The notes: generated from the letters alone by a model not told the origin. Shown: positions 19,199 to 28,464, numbered from the stretch's first letter. The stretch is 64,000 nt of DNA from DASYXT01 sp035934555 (GCA_035934555.1 DASYXT010000121.1:1-64000); one strand, 5' to 3'. Numbers and translations are program-made.

Positions 19199-20008
19199 CT
19201 AGATTTCGATCCTTCCTTCGAAAACGAACTCCGCTGGGCCGTTCAGGCGGACATCGCTAAAGCCGCCGTTGCTCTCGCGGAAACTGACTTCAAGGATGTC
19301 CCCGCCCTGGACCTGGACCTGGATGGGCGAGCTGAAGTGGTGCACGCGCGAGGAAATCAGCGCCGAGGCCGTCACGCCTGTCCCACACGCCAGGGTCTCG
19401 CCCTCGACGCCCCGCTCGTACGTCCGCACCCGAATGCGTCCGGGCTCGAGCACCTGCACGAAATTAACGTTCGTGCCCCTCGGGGCGAAATGGCGGTGCC
19501 GCCGAATCTCGGGACCTAATTGCATCACCATGGCCTGGTCGGCGTCGGGCACGAACAGCACCGCGTGCGGCACACCTGTGTTGAGCGAGTGAATGGTTTG
19601 GGTGCCGCTGGCAAGTGGGACCTGTTCGGCTAAGCGTAAGTTGGCCGGCGCGCTCAAGGTGACCGTGACCCGCTCGCCCTGGAACGCGACCGAGATTATC
19701 CCCGCTTCGGTCTCGAATTTGAAAGGGCCTTTGGTTGGGGTGCGGGCTTGAACGAATCGGGCAAAACATCGCGCGCCATTGCCGCACATCTCGCCGGTGC
19801 TGCCGTCGCTGTTATAGAATTGCCAGGCCCAATCGGCTTTGCCGGAAAGGCAAGGGACCAGCAGGATCAACCCGTCGGCCCCGACACCGCGGTGCCGGTC
19901 GCACAGGCTCACAACCTGCTCGCGCGTCAGATCGAGCTTCCGGGTGCGATTGTCGATTAAGACAAAATCGTTCCCGGCGCCGTTCATTTTGGTGAATTCC
20001 AACAGCAT
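19199..20008 (-). CDS. dapF: Diaminopimelate epimerase
   Basis: DapF converts LL- to meso-diaminopimelate for peptidoglycan and lysine. The catalytic cysteine pair is present in MCGNGARCFARF and ACGTGVTASAL, and the N-terminus FTKMNGAGNDFVLID is canonical. The frame stays open 100 codons upstream, but the ATG at 20008 starts exactly at the family N-terminus, giving 269 residues, the normal size. The upstream extension overlaps the small membrane protein gene and is not used. Confidence 0.96.
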   Translation of the reverse strand: MLLEFTKMNGAGNDFVLIDNRTRKLDLTREQVVSLCDRHRGVGADGLILLVPCLSGKADWAWQFYNSDGSTGEMCGNGARCFARFVQARTPTKGPFKFETEAGIISVAFQGERVTVTLSAPANLRLAEQVPLASGTQTIHSLNTGVPHAVLFVPDADQAMVMQLGPEIRRHRHFAPRGTNVNFVQVLEPGRIRVRTYERGVEGETLACGTGVTASALISSRVHHFSSPIQVQVQGGDILEVSFRESNGGFSDVRLNGPAEFVFEGRIEI

Positions 20009-20043
20009 TGGGCGGGCAAAGTAGCGCAGCGGAAGGCGCCTGT

Positions 20044-20334
20044 CTAATTCGCCAGCGCGTCCATATTGCCCAGCGGGCGAGTAAAGGTGGCTTTTGCGGG
20101 GTGGATGACCAGGGCCTCGGCGGCGGGGTGGTTCCGTTTTAAAAGCGTCGTCACGGGCAGACCCAGCACAAAAAAAGTCGTGCCCACGACCGTCGAAGCA
20201 AAGCAAATCGGGCGGACGGCGATTGCATCGGCCACCTTGACCACCACCGAAGGGTGTTCCTGCGCGGGCAGGGAGGTCGTGCCGGTTAGAATGAGCACCG
20301 TGACGCAAACGAGTGTTGCCAATCGAGCCTTCAT
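20044..20334 (-). CDS. Small exported or membrane protein of unknown function
   Basis: This 96-residue product has an N-terminal signal peptide or membrane anchor (MKARLATLVCVTVLI to SLPAQ). A second hydrophobic stretch follows (ICFASTVVGTTFFVLGLPVT). The ending AEALVIHPAKATFTRPLGN is of a type I recall from small conserved proteins often loosely labelled multidrug transporter; no function is established. It lies 35 bp upstream of dapF on the same strand and may head the dap operon. Confidence 0.65.
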   Translation of the reverse strand: MKARLATLVCVTVLILTGTTSLPAQEHPSVVVKVADAIAVRPICFASTVVGTTFFVLGLPVTTLLKRNHPAAEALVIHPAKATFTRPLGNMDALAN

Positions 20335-20531
20335 GCGCCGGATAATAGTCAGGGAAGCAAATCGCGCAATGACCGATTACGGACCAGAGCTCAATGCGTC
20401 GTTCATTTCCCCAGTCTCGGGGGGACGGCGCGGTCCCGGACCTCTATGAATTGGCTTTGGCTCATGTTCGAGAGTTTATTGGTAATTGCTCCCGGCCCGA
20501 GAGTATCTGTAAATTGAACGCAGTTAACTCC

Positions 20532-21158
20532 ATGCCAATTACGGTTGCCATCGTCGAAGATAACGAACAATTGCGTGGGACACTGGCGCGCGTGATTAAT
20601 CGCGCGGAGGGTTTCAAGTGCGTGAGCCATTATGGGGATGCGGAGAGCGCGCTGGAGGGCTTGCCAAAGGCCCCCCCGGAAGTGGTGTTGATGGATATTA
20701 ATCTGCCGGGGATGAACGGCGTCGAGTGCGTGCGCCGGCTCAAGCAAACGCTGCCGCAAACCCAAGTCGTGATGCTCACGGTGTACGAAGATACCGAAAA
20801 CATTTTCAATGCGCTGACCGCCGGAGCTGCCGGTTACTTGCTGAAGCGCACCAACAGCGCCGAACTGCTCGAAGCCATCCGGGAGGTGCATCGGGGCGGC
20901 TCGCCCATGACGACGCACATCGCGCGAAAGGTGACGCAGTCTTTTCAACGTGCCGGCCCTTCCGCGCAAGCCACCGAGAACCTTTCGGAACGCGAACAGG
21001 AAGTCCTGGACTGCCTTAGCCAGGGACTGATTTATAAGGAGATCGCTGAGAAGCTCGGGATCAGCTATGAAACTGTCCACACCTACATCCGCCGGATCTA
21101 TGAAAAATTGCAGGTCCGCACGCGGACCGAGGCGGTGGCGAAGTTTTTGAAAAGGTGA
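20532..21158 (+). CDS. NarL/FixJ-type response regulator (orphan)
   Basis: The 208-residue regulator has a receiver domain (VAIVEDNEQLRG, phospho-acceptor Asp in LMDINLPGMNG, Thr in VVMLTVYED, Lys in YLLKRT). It also has a LuxR-type HTH (LSEREQEVLDCLSQGL, EIAEKLGISYETVHTYIRR). The start at 20532 is the first Met before the receiver fold; the open frame extends upstream without receiver-like sequence. No histidine kinase gene is adjacent, so the partner is unknown. A paralogue lies at 53974-54624. Confidence 0.93.
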   Translation: MPITVAIVEDNEQLRGTLARVINRAEGFKCVSHYGDAESALEGLPKAPPEVVLMDINLPGMNGVECVRRLKQTLPQTQVVMLTVYEDTENIFNALTAGAAGYLLKRTNSAELLEAIREVHRGGSPMTTHIARKVTQSFQRAGPSAQATENLSEREQEVLDCLSQGLIYKEIAEKLGISYETVHTYIRRIYEKLQVRTRTEAVAKFLKR

Positions 21159-21174
21159 ACGGTTCGCACCTCTT

Positions 21175-21296
21175 TAGCGGAGCGCCGACTTTCGTCCGCA
21201 GCAATGTCAATCGCTGAGCAAGCTTGCGAATTCGGTGAGGGTCGGCCATCCGGATACGGCCGCGGACCAAAGCTAAAGTCCGCGCTCCGCTAAACC
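21175..21296. repeat. Family A palindromic repeat pair
   Basis: The left unit reads TAGCGGAGCGCCGACTTTCG then TCCGCAGCA; the right unit reads AAAGTCCGCGCTCCGCTAA in inverse orientation. They sit about 60 bp apart between the regulator and the PagL-like gene. This is one of six family A sites in the window. Confidence 0.65.
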
Positions 21297-21329
21297 ATTC
21301 TGCTGGTTGCTTGCGGTAAGCGCCAAGCC

Positions 21330-21905
21330 GTGAGACAGTTTGCGCCCGTGAATGGTTTCGAGGGTAAGACCGGTTTGGAGGTGCACCGCTGGGGTGGAGC
21401 GGTTCTGCTTTTGCTTTCTATCATCACAACCTCCGGACAGAGTTTCTCGATTGAATCATCAGGTGCGCGCGTGGGTGCATCGCCAACCGGCCCCGGGCAT
21501 GAGTTCCACCAGGCGGAAGCGTTTCTGAACCTTCGTTTGCCCTGGTCCTGGCGACTGGGGCGGGAATTCCAACTGCAATCGCGTTTGGGTTTCTCCGCCG
21601 GGTGGCTGGGGGATCCCGGCGGTGAGGCCTGCATTGGCACTGTCGGCCCTAGCCTGTTGCTGTGTCGCACGAACCTTCCGGTATCCTTTGAGGGCGGCGC
21701 CGGCGCCACCGGACTCAGCCGCGACGATTTCCGTGAGAAGGATTTCGGCGAGTTGTTCCAATTTACCAGCTACATCGGCGTGAACCTGGAGTTGCCGGCC
21801 AGCTTCCGCATTGGTTACCGCTTTCAGCATATGTCCAACGCCGGCATTAGCATTCACAATCCCGGCCTCAATCTGCATATGCTGGCGATCAGTTACCGAT
21901 TCTGA
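21330..21905 (+). CDS. PagL-like acyloxyacyl hydrolase / outer-membrane beta-barrel protein
   Basis: The product is 191 residues from a GTG, with a signal sequence (GAVLLLLSIITTSGQ). The C-terminal part, RIGYRFQHMSNAGI then NPGLNLHMLAISYRF, matches lipid A 3-O-deacylase PagL. The catalytic His-x-Ser (HMS) is present, but the Glu expected 12 residues after the Ser is Asn. The final Phe and alternating hydrophobic strands fit an eight-strand outer-membrane barrel. It may remodel lipid A or be a non-catalytic relative. The start is uncertain. Confidence 0.72.
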   Translation: MRQFAPVNGFEGKTGLEVHRWGGAVLLLLSIITTSGQSFSIESSGARVGASPTGPGHEFHQAEAFLNLRLPWSWRLGREFQLQSRLGFSAGWLGDPGGEACIGTVGPSLLLCRTNLPVSFEGGAGATGLSRDDFREKDFGELFQFTSYIGVNLELPASFRIGYRFQHMSNAGISIHNPGLNLHMLAISYRF

Positions 21906-21954
21906 TATTTTTATTGCGGGCGGGCGGGTTTATCATTAGTCAGGATGGCTTTTT

Positions 21955-24864
21955 ATGAATAGCGCGCACAACCTTTTTAACACTCAGCAGACTTTCGATT
22001 TGGGCGCCGGACAACAGGGCGCCTTTTACTCCCTGCCGCAACTGGAGAAAGCGGGCGTCGGAGCCGTTTCGCGTCTGCCCGTGACGATCCGGCTGGTGCT
22101 GGAATCGGTGTTGCGCAATTGCGACGGGCGCCGTGTGACCGAGCAGAACGTGCGCGACCTGGCCAGGTGGCAGGCCAAAGCGCCGCGCACGCAGGAAATA
22201 CCGTTCGTCGTGGCGCGCATCGTCCTGCAGGATTTTACCGGCGTGCCGCTGCTGGTCGATCTGGCGGCGATGCGCTCGGCCGTCGCGCGCTTGGGGCGCG
22301 AGCCCAAATTGATCGAGCCGCTGGTGCCGGTGGACCTCGTAGTCGATCACTCTGTTCAGGTCGATTTCTTCGGCTCCGCCCAGGCATTGGGACTCAACCT
22401 CGACATGGAGTTTAGGCGCAACCGCGAGCGCTACCAGTTTCTGAAATGGGGCATGCAGGCCTTTGACACCTTCAAAGTCGTGCCGCCTGGCATCGGCATC
22501 GTGCACCAGGTCAATCTCGAGTACCTGGCCAAGGGCGTGTTGTCTGCGCCAATGACTTCCGGCGCAACCGCCGCGGTGTATTACCCCGACACGCTCGTTG
22601 GGACGGATTCTCACACAACGATGATTAATGGGCTGGGGATCGTCGGCTGGGGCGTCGGCGGCATCGAAGCTGAAGCGGGCATGCTGGGACAGCCGGTTTA
22701 CTTTCTGACGCCGGACGTGGTGGGCGTGCATTTGACGGGGGCCCTGCGGGAAGGCGTGACGGCTACCGACCTGGCGTTGGTGATCACCCAAATGCTGCGG
22801 AAAGCGAAAGTGGTGGGCAAGTTCGTGGAGTTTTACGGCCCCGGCGCCGCCGCGCTGGCCGTGGTGGACCGCGCCACCATCGCCAATATGGCCCCCGAAT
22901 ATGGCGCAACGATGGGCTTCTTCCCGATTGACGAAGAATCGGTTGCTTACCTGCGCGCCACCGGCCGCTCGGAGGAGCATTGCCGGATGTATGAGAACTA
23001 TTACCGTGCGCAGGGCCTGTTCGGCATCCCGCGCAAAGGGCAGGTGGATTATTCGGTGGATTTGGAATTGGACCTGGCGAGTGTAGTGCCAAGTGTCGCC
23101 GGGCCGAAGCGCCCTCAGGACCGCATCGAGTTGCCCAATCTGAAGTACGAGTTTGCGGCCGCCTTCGCTCGGCCAGTGACGGAGAACGGTTTCGGCAAGG
23201 GCGCGCAGGAATTGGCAAAAACGTTTCACGTGCCCACCGACGGCGGGGGCGCCTCGGGTGGCGGCAGTCAGGAGCCAGTCTCGCGGCGCGAATCCGCGGC
23301 GCGAAACACGAACCCCGCGACCGAGTTGGAGATGGCCAATAACCGGCCCACGCCCGACGCGGTTCACGTTCCCGCGTCGCTGACGGATGCGCAAATCCGG
23401 CACGGCAGCGTGCTCATTGCCGCCATTACCAGTTGCACCAATACGAGCAATCCCTCCGTGATGCTGGCGGCGGGGTTGCTGGCGAAGAAAGCTGTCGAGC
23501 GCGGACTGCATGTCAATCCGCTGGTGAAGACCTCGCTGGCGCCGGGCTCGCGCGTCGTCACCGATTATCTCGACAAAACGGGGCTGCAACCTTACCTGGA
23601 CCAACTGGGATTCAACCTGGTCGGCTACGGCTGCACGACGTGCATCGGCAACTCGGGGCCGCTGGCGCCGCCCCTGGACGAGGCCATCAGCAAGTATGAT
23701 CTGGTGACCGCGTCGGTGTTGTCCGGTAATCGCAATTTTGAAGCGCGTGTGCACCAGAGCATCAAAGCCAACTTCCTGATGTCGCCGCCGCTGGTGGTTG
23801 CATTTGCGCTGGCGGGCCGGGTGGATATTGACCTGAGCCGCGAACCCCTGGGTAAGGCCAAGGACGGCCGTGACGTCTTCCTCAAAGACATCTGGCCGAG
23901 CCTGGCGGAAGTGAAACAACTCTTGCAGGCGGCGTTGAAGCCGGAAGTTTTCCGCAAGCTGTACCGCGATTTCGCCGGGCAAAATCCTAAGTGGAACGAA
24001 ATCCCCGCCAGCACTGGCAATGTTTATCAGTGGGACGCCAAGAGCACCTACATTCAGGAACCGCCGTTCTTCAAAGATTTCTCATTGCAACCGGGGCAAA
24101 TCCGCGAAATCACTGGCGCGCGGCCGCTGGGTGTTTTCGGCGATAGCGTTACGACGGACCACATTTCTCCCGCCGGCAGCATCAAGAAGTCGTCACCCGC
24201 GGGGCAGTACCTGCTGCACGAGGGCGTGCCATTCGAGGACTTCAACAGCTACGGTTCGCGCCGCGGCAACGACCGGGTGATGACGCGCGGCACCTTTGCC
24301 AACGTGCGCATTAAGAACCTCATGGTGCCGGGTACCGAAGGCGGGGTGACGCGGTGCTTCGCGGGCAAAGAATTTGGCTGCGACCCCGCGACGCCGGTTT
24401 CAATTTACGATGCCGCGGTGGCCTATCAGAAAGCGGGCACGCCACTCATTGTCATCGCTGGCCAGGAATATGGCACCGGCAGTTCGAGGGATTGGGCGGC
24501 AAAGGGCACATCGCTGTTGGGCGTGAGAGCGGTGGTAGCGCAGAGTTTCGAGCGCATCCATCGCTCGAACCTGGTGGGCATGGGGGTGTTGCCGTTGCAA
24601 TTCAAGGAAGGCGTCACCGCGCAACAGTTAAAGCTGGACGGCAGCGAAACCTACGACGTGCTCGGCTTAAGCGCCGGCCTGCGACCACAGCAGGAGTTGA
24701 CGGTACGTATTCATCGGGCAAACGGGAAAACAGAGAACGTGCCGGTGGTGTGCCGAATCGATACACCGATTGAAATTGAGTATTACCAGCATGGCGGGAT
24801 TTTGCCTTATGTGCTGCGGCAATTGCTGGCGAAAGCTACGAGCGAGCGCTCCTCAAACGTTTAA
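21955..24864 (+). CDS. acnA: Aconitate hydratase A
   Basis: This TCA-cycle enzyme interconverts citrate and isocitrate through a [4Fe-4S] cluster. Cluster cysteines lie in ITSCTNTSNP and GYGCTTCIGNSG. GTDSHTTMINGLG, the swivel-domain motif GQEYGTGSSRDWAAKG and ERIHRSNLVGMGVLP are all present. At 969 residues it is about 70 longer than most AcnA proteins. The excess includes a low-complexity insert around residues 425-470, just before the SCTNTSNP region. The start ATG at 21955 gives the normal N-terminus. Its 3' end overlaps the convergent sugar isomerase-like gene by 12 bp. Confidence 0.96.
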   Translation: MNSAHNLFNTQQTFDLGAGQQGAFYSLPQLEKAGVGAVSRLPVTIRLVLESVLRNCDGRRVTEQNVRDLARWQAKAPRTQEIPFVVARIVLQDFTGVPLLVDLAAMRSAVARLGREPKLIEPLVPVDLVVDHSVQVDFFGSAQALGLNLDMEFRRNRERYQFLKWGMQAFDTFKVVPPGIGIVHQVNLEYLAKGVLSAPMTSGATAAVYYPDTLVGTDSHTTMINGLGIVGWGVGGIEAEAGMLGQPVYFLTPDVVGVHLTGALREGVTATDLALVITQMLRKAKVVGKFVEFYGPGAAALAVVDRATIANMAPEYGATMGFFPIDEESVAYLRATGRSEEHCRMYENYYRAQGLFGIPRKGQVDYSVDLELDLASVVPSVAGPKRPQDRIELPNLKYEFAAAFARPVTENGFGKGAQELAKTFHVPTDGGGASGGGSQEPVSRRESAARNTNPATELEMANNRPTPDAVHVPASLTDAQIRHGSVLIAAITSCTNTSNPSVMLAAGLLAKKAVERGLHVNPLVKTSLAPGSRVVTDYLDKTGLQPYLDQLGFNLVGYGCTTCIGNSGPLAPPLDEAISKYDLVTASVLSGNRNFEARVHQSIKANFLMSPPLVVAFALAGRVDIDLSREPLGKAKDGRDVFLKDIWPSLAEVKQLLQAALKPEVFRKLYRDFAGQNPKWNEIPASTGNVYQWDAKSTYIQEPPFFKDFSLQPGQIREITGARPLGVFGDSVTTDHISPAGSIKKSSPAGQYLLHEGVPFEDFNSYGSRRGNDRVMTRGTFANVRIKNLMVPGTEGGVTRCFAGKEFGCDPATPVSIYDAAVAYQKAGTPLIVIAGQEYGTGSSRDWAAKGTSLLGVRAVVAQSFERIHRSNLVGMGVLPLQFKEGVTAQQLKLDGSETYDVLGLSAGLRPQQELTVRIHRANGKTENVPVVCRIDTPIEIEYYQHGGILPYVLRQLLAKATSERSSNV

Positions 24865-25719
24865 TTGTTTTAGATAAGCGACGCTCGGCTGGGTGAGCTC
24901 CCAGTTTTGCTCGACAAAGTAGTTTTTAACTCCGCCGACCCTGGCGGCTTTGAACGTCTGCACCCAATCGATGCTGCCCTGCCCGAGGGGAACCTGCGGC
25001 TTTCCGGGGCGATTCATGTCCACATCCTGCAGGTGCATTGAGAAAAAGCGGCCCGGATAGCGGCGGAAGTAGTCGACGGCGACCAACCCGGCGGTAATGG
25101 TTGACATCTGGAACTGGAATTTCACCAGCTTGGGGTCGAGCAGGTCGAACAGCAGATCGTAGGTTCGTTTGCCATCAACCATCGAGAGCTCGAATCCTTC
25201 GTTGTGCAGGCCTTGCTGCATACCCGCCTTGGCGGCCACCGCGGCGATTCGGTTGTATTCGTCCGCCGCTCTTTTGACTTGGTCAAGGGTTGGATGATCT
25301 CCGCCGTTGCCATCGCCCAAGCTGGCGGTGATCATCTGCTTGATACCGATTTCTTTGGCCCACTCGATGCCCTGCTCATGTTTATGGCGCAGCTCGGCCA
25401 TCGAGAAGTGTGAGCTTTGGGATTTCAGTCCGTGATCGGCTAGGATCTTTTTCACTTCTTTCGCGTTGGCCAGCGAGGAAAACGGCGCGCCATAGCCAAT
25501 GGGCGAACATAGTTCCAGCCTGGTGACGCCGATCCCGGCGAGCATTTTGCAAAAGGCCGGCAAGTCCTTCAGCATCGAACGCAAGGGCCAAACCTGGCTG
25601 CCAATGGGCAGCCGCAGCGGGTTGGCCTCAAGGGTTTCCGCGCTCGCGGCCAGCAACCCCACCGCTGCGCTTGCCATTGCCGATTTTCTCATGAATTCCC
25701 GTCTGGATATCGCACTCAC
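24853..25719 (-). CDS. Tat-exported sugar phosphate isomerase/epimerase-like TIM-barrel protein
   Basis: The 288-residue protein begins with a Tat-type leader (SRREFMRKSAMASAAVGLLA). The rest is an AP-endonuclease-2/xylose-isomerase-like barrel: LELCSPIGYG, GLHNEGFELS, MHLQDVDMN and NYFVEQNWE carry the likely metal ligands (Glu, His, Asp, Glu). Such proteins are numerous in Verrucomicrobiota and Planctomycetota; relatives act on inositol or keto-sugars, but no substrate can be named. The stop overlaps the acnA 3' end on the opposite strand. Confidence 0.87.
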   Translation of the reverse strand: MSAISRREFMRKSAMASAAVGLLAASAETLEANPLRLPIGSQVWPLRSMLKDLPAFCKMLAGIGVTRLELCSPIGYGAPFSSLANAKEVKKILADHGLKSQSSHFSMAELRHKHEQGIEWAKEIGIKQMITASLGDGNGGDHPTLDQVKRAADEYNRIAAVAAKAGMQQGLHNEGFELSMVDGKRTYDLLFDLLDPKLVKFQFQMSTITAGLVAVDYFRRYPGRFFSMHLQDVDMNRPGKPQVPLGQGSIDWVQTFKAARVGGVKNYFVEQNWELTQPSVAYLKQLNV

Positions 25720-26030
25720 CGGCGTTTCCTTTGTGTGTTTTGGTTTTCTTTTTCATCCCCGGGCGATCTCCCGTCCGGAACCGTTTCGCCTCGAGAGCTC
25801 TGTGCTCTCGATTGCATAGGGAAGCTTGAGCGCAAAAGTTTGGTGGGTCAAGAGCTTGCAAAGCGGGCGGAGCGCGGAATTTATTCCGCAGCAACTTCCG
25901 AATTGCCTGGCTGCGCCGAATAAATTCCGCGCTCCGCCCGTTTGGCCGCCTGCGGCGGTTTGGCCCAGGTTCGCTTGAAGCAGCACATTTGTTGTCACCT
26001 TTTCTGGCTGCCGGGCCACTTGTTGGTGTT
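25720..26030. other. Divergent intergenic region carrying a perfect family A palindrome
   Basis: The gap separates the Tat-exported protein (minus) and the sigma factor (plus). Its main content is the palindrome at 25864-25940. I do not see a convincing promoter pair for either gene. Confidence 0.5.
25864..25940. repeat. Family A palindromic repeat with perfect 20-bp arms
   Basis: CGGGCGGAGCGCGGAATTTA at 25864-25883 is exactly complementary to TAAATTCCGCGCTCCGCCCG at 25921-25940. The left arm continues into TTCCGCAGCA, the family A signature. A hairpin with a 37-nt loop would form in either strand. It sits between divergent genes, so termination is not its obvious role. Confidence 0.75.
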
Positions 26031-27659
26031 ATGATGATAACTGAAATGACCAACTTGCCCGTCGTGGCCGATGCGGACCTGGTGAGCCGTTGTCTCGCCG
26101 GGGATCGCGACGCGTTCGGGTCCATCGTTTCGCGATACCAGACCTTGATCTGTTCGCTCGCCTACAGCGCCACCGGCAGCCTGGGCCAAAGCGAAGACCT
26201 CGCCCAGGAAACGTTCATCACGGCCTGGAAACATCTGCGCCATTTGCGTGAGCCCGGCAAGTTGCGCGCCTGGCTCTGTGGTTTGGCGCGTAATCGGATC
26301 AATAGTTTTTTGCGCCGCGAAGGGCGTCGCCCCTTGCGCCATGCGGAGCCGCTGGACTGCGTCGAAGAGCATCCGGCGGCCGGGCCATTACCAACGGAGT
26401 CAGCCATGACGCACGAGGAGCAGGCGTTGCTCTGGCGCGCGCTGGAGTCGGTGCCGCAGCTCTACCGCGAACCGCTGGTGCTGTTCTATCGCGAACACCA
26501 GTCGGTCGAGGCTGTGGCCGCGGCGCTCGAACTGAGTGAGGATGCGGTGAAGCAACGACTTTCTCGAGGGCGAAAGCTTGTGCAGGAAGCGGTGCTGTCG
26601 TTTGTTGAGCACGCGCTGGAAAGGACTTCGCCGACCAAAGTGTTTACTGCGGCGGTGCTGCTGGCGTTGCCTGTGCTTGCCGGTTCGGCCAGCGCGGCCA
26701 CCTTGGGCGCGACTGCGGCCAAAGGAACGATGGCCGCCAAGGCCGGGTTTTCGCTGGGGATTGGCGGCGCGATTCTGGGACCGTTAGTAGGGATTGCCGG
26801 CGGAATTCTGGGCACCCGGATTGGAATCGCCAACACCGAGTCACCGCGCGAGCGCCGGTTTATGGTGCGGATGGCGGCGGCCACCTGGTCATTGGCGATC
26901 GGGTTCTTTATTGTGATGACCCTTTTTGGAGTGGTGGTGATGCCGCGGTTCAAAACGCACCCGGCTGCGGTGGCATGGGGATTCATCGGCCTGGCGGCAG
27001 GTTATTGCGTTCTGCTGTTTGCGCTCATTTTTTGGGGAAACCGCGCTCAACGTCGCATCCGGCAGGAGGAAGCGGCTTTGCGGCCGGCCGAGGCCCACAC
27101 ACCCAATCGACGGTTTCGCTCGCAGCCGTTCGAGTATCGCAGCCGAGCGTCGTTTCTTGGGTTGCCGCTGGTCCATGTGCGGATGGAATGCAAGCAAGAT
27201 GGCAAAACGCTGCCAGCCAAGGGCTGGATCGCGCTCGGTAATGTGGCCTATGGGGGATTGTTCGCGTGCGCTGGGGTAGCGATTGCGCCCATCAGTATGG
27301 GCGGGGTGGCGATCGGTTTGTTGTCTCTTGGCGGATTTGCCATCGGGCTGCTCAGTTACGCCGGGCTGGCCATTGGCGCGTGGGCTGCGGGCGGAGCCGC
27401 GCTCGGGTATGCTGCTTTTGGTGGGGGCGCCGCCGGGTGGCTCGCGGCTCAGGGTGGCTGTGCGTTGGCTCACGGTTTCGCGCAGGGCGGCGTCGCCTCC
27501 GCGCTGCACGCCAACGATGAACCGGCACGGCTTTTCTTTCAGAGCTCGATTTTCTTCGGGTATGTCGCTCGCTCGCTGCAATACATGATGGTCCTGGTCT
27601 GGGTGCCGGTCGGGCTTACCCTTTGGCAGTTCCAGCGCTTGCGGCGCAACCACGGTTAA
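26031..27659 (+). CDS. ECF sigma factor fused to a Gly-rich multi-pass membrane domain
   Basis: The N-terminal 180 residues are an extracytoplasmic-function sigma factor. Region 2 spans DLVSRCLAGDRDAFGSIV to SEDLAQETFITAWKHL. Region 4 has LPLV-type spacing with EPLVLFYREHQSVEAVAAAL and DAVKQRLSRGRKLV. From about residue 190 on there are hydrophobic helices, then a Gly-rich stretch with seven- to eight-residue periodicity (MGGVAIGLLSLGGFAIG). About 540 residues result from the ATG at 26031; ATGs at 26034 and 26046 are alternatives. No anti-sigma gene is adjacent, so the membrane half may do that job in cis. Confidence 0.85.
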   Translation: MMITEMTNLPVVADADLVSRCLAGDRDAFGSIVSRYQTLICSLAYSATGSLGQSEDLAQETFITAWKHLRHLREPGKLRAWLCGLARNRINSFLRREGRRPLRHAEPLDCVEEHPAAGPLPTESAMTHEEQALLWRALESVPQLYREPLVLFYREHQSVEAVAAALELSEDAVKQRLSRGRKLVQEAVLSFVEHALERTSPTKVFTAAVLLALPVLAGSASAATLGATAAKGTMAAKAGFSLGIGGAILGPLVGIAGGILGTRIGIANTESPRERRFMVRMAAATWSLAIGFFIVMTLFGVVVMPRFKTHPAAVAWGFIGLAAGYCVLLFALIFWGNRAQRRIRQEEAALRPAEAHTPNRRFRSQPFEYRSRASFLGLPLVHVRMECKQDGKTLPAKGWIALGNVAYGGLFACAGVAIAPISMGGVAIGLLSLGGFAIGLLSYAGLAIGAWAAGGAALGYAAFGGGAAGWLAAQGGCALAHGFAQGGVASALHANDEPARLFFQSSIFFGYVARSLQYMMVLVWVPVGLTLWQFQRLRRNHG

Positions 27660-28026
27660 AGTTGACCCGCGAGAGGACACTCACGCGCTCTACTTGGTTT
27701 TCCCGCGACCGCTGGTAATCGAACGCACTGCCCGGGTAATCGGGAGGGGGCAGACGAATTTTTTGGGGCTGGTGGCGGGTCCAGGGTGGCCAAGTGCCGG
27801 GAGGCACAGCGCGGAGGCCGGCCCGGAAAATGAGGCCGATCCGGCCTGGGGACTCGGGCTGAAAGTGGCGAGGGAGTCCAGGGGCTTGCCGTTTGGCGCG
27901 CGCGACCGGGGTGAATCAGGCGGCTTGGTCGGCGGCGAAGTGGCTGCCGTATTTCTTGCGTGACAGCACGAGTGCCGCGGTGGGCTACACCTTGCTTCGC
28001 CGCGTGCCCGGGTGTATAAGCCCGAC
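27660..28026. other. Intergenic region with no recognised element
   Basis: This 367-bp G+C-rich gap between the sigma factor fusion and the small lipoprotein contains no RNA gene, repeat family member or clear terminator that I can support. Several short open frames exist on both strands but none looks coding. Confidence 0.45.
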
Positions 28027-28464
28027 GTGAAAGCCTTCTCTGCGGCGCTCCTTTTGGCAGGCTTAGTCCTGACGGGCTGCTTTGTCGGCTGGCTGGCCAC
28101 CAGCAAACCAACCGCACCCCATCGGCAATCCGAGCACGTATCACAGCCACCGTCGCAACCGGAAGAACCCAGCGATGCGCCCAGCCCTCCAACTGGCGAA
28201 CCGGCGGCGTTTCATCCCTACAAGCCGGGGAGCGGGCCAGCTCCCGCTCGCGCTCCAGCTCGGCCGATGATGGGAACAGCCACACAACCTCCGCTCGACG
28301 AGTACGGTGACCCTGCGAGGGATTGGTATGGGCCTGGCCCGGACGGAAACACCAACCAGACGTGGCATTACTTCACCCTCGCCCCGGTGCCAACCAACTG
28401 GCACGGTAATGAGTTCAAAGCCACCCCAAACGCCGCTGCCCATCGACCACCTAGCCAACCTTAG
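28027..28464 (+). CDS. Small Pro-rich putative lipoprotein
   Basis: From the GTG at 28027 the product is about 145 residues. A signal sequence ends in a lipobox-like LVLTGC, so Cys may be lipidated. The next 80 residues are low-complexity and rich in Pro, Ser and Ala (VSQPPSQPEEPSDAPSPPTG). The last 40 residues (YGPGPDGNTNQTWHYFTLAP) look more ordered. An in-frame GTG at 28012 is an alternative start. I do not recognise a family. Confidence 0.5.
   Translation: MKAFSAALLLAGLVLTGCFVGWLATSKPTAPHRQSEHVSQPPSQPEEPSDAPSPPTGEPAAFHPYKPGSGPAPARAPARPMMGTATQPPLDEYGDPARDWYGPGPDGNTNQTWHYFTLAPVPTNWHGNEFKATPNAAAHRPPSQP

Noticed and set aside
21940..23982. 680-codon open frame antisense to acnA
   Set aside because: Its product is rich in Arg, His and Gln and has no domain character. 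The opposite strand encodes a fully conserved aconitase, so this is a shadow of G+C-rich codon use.
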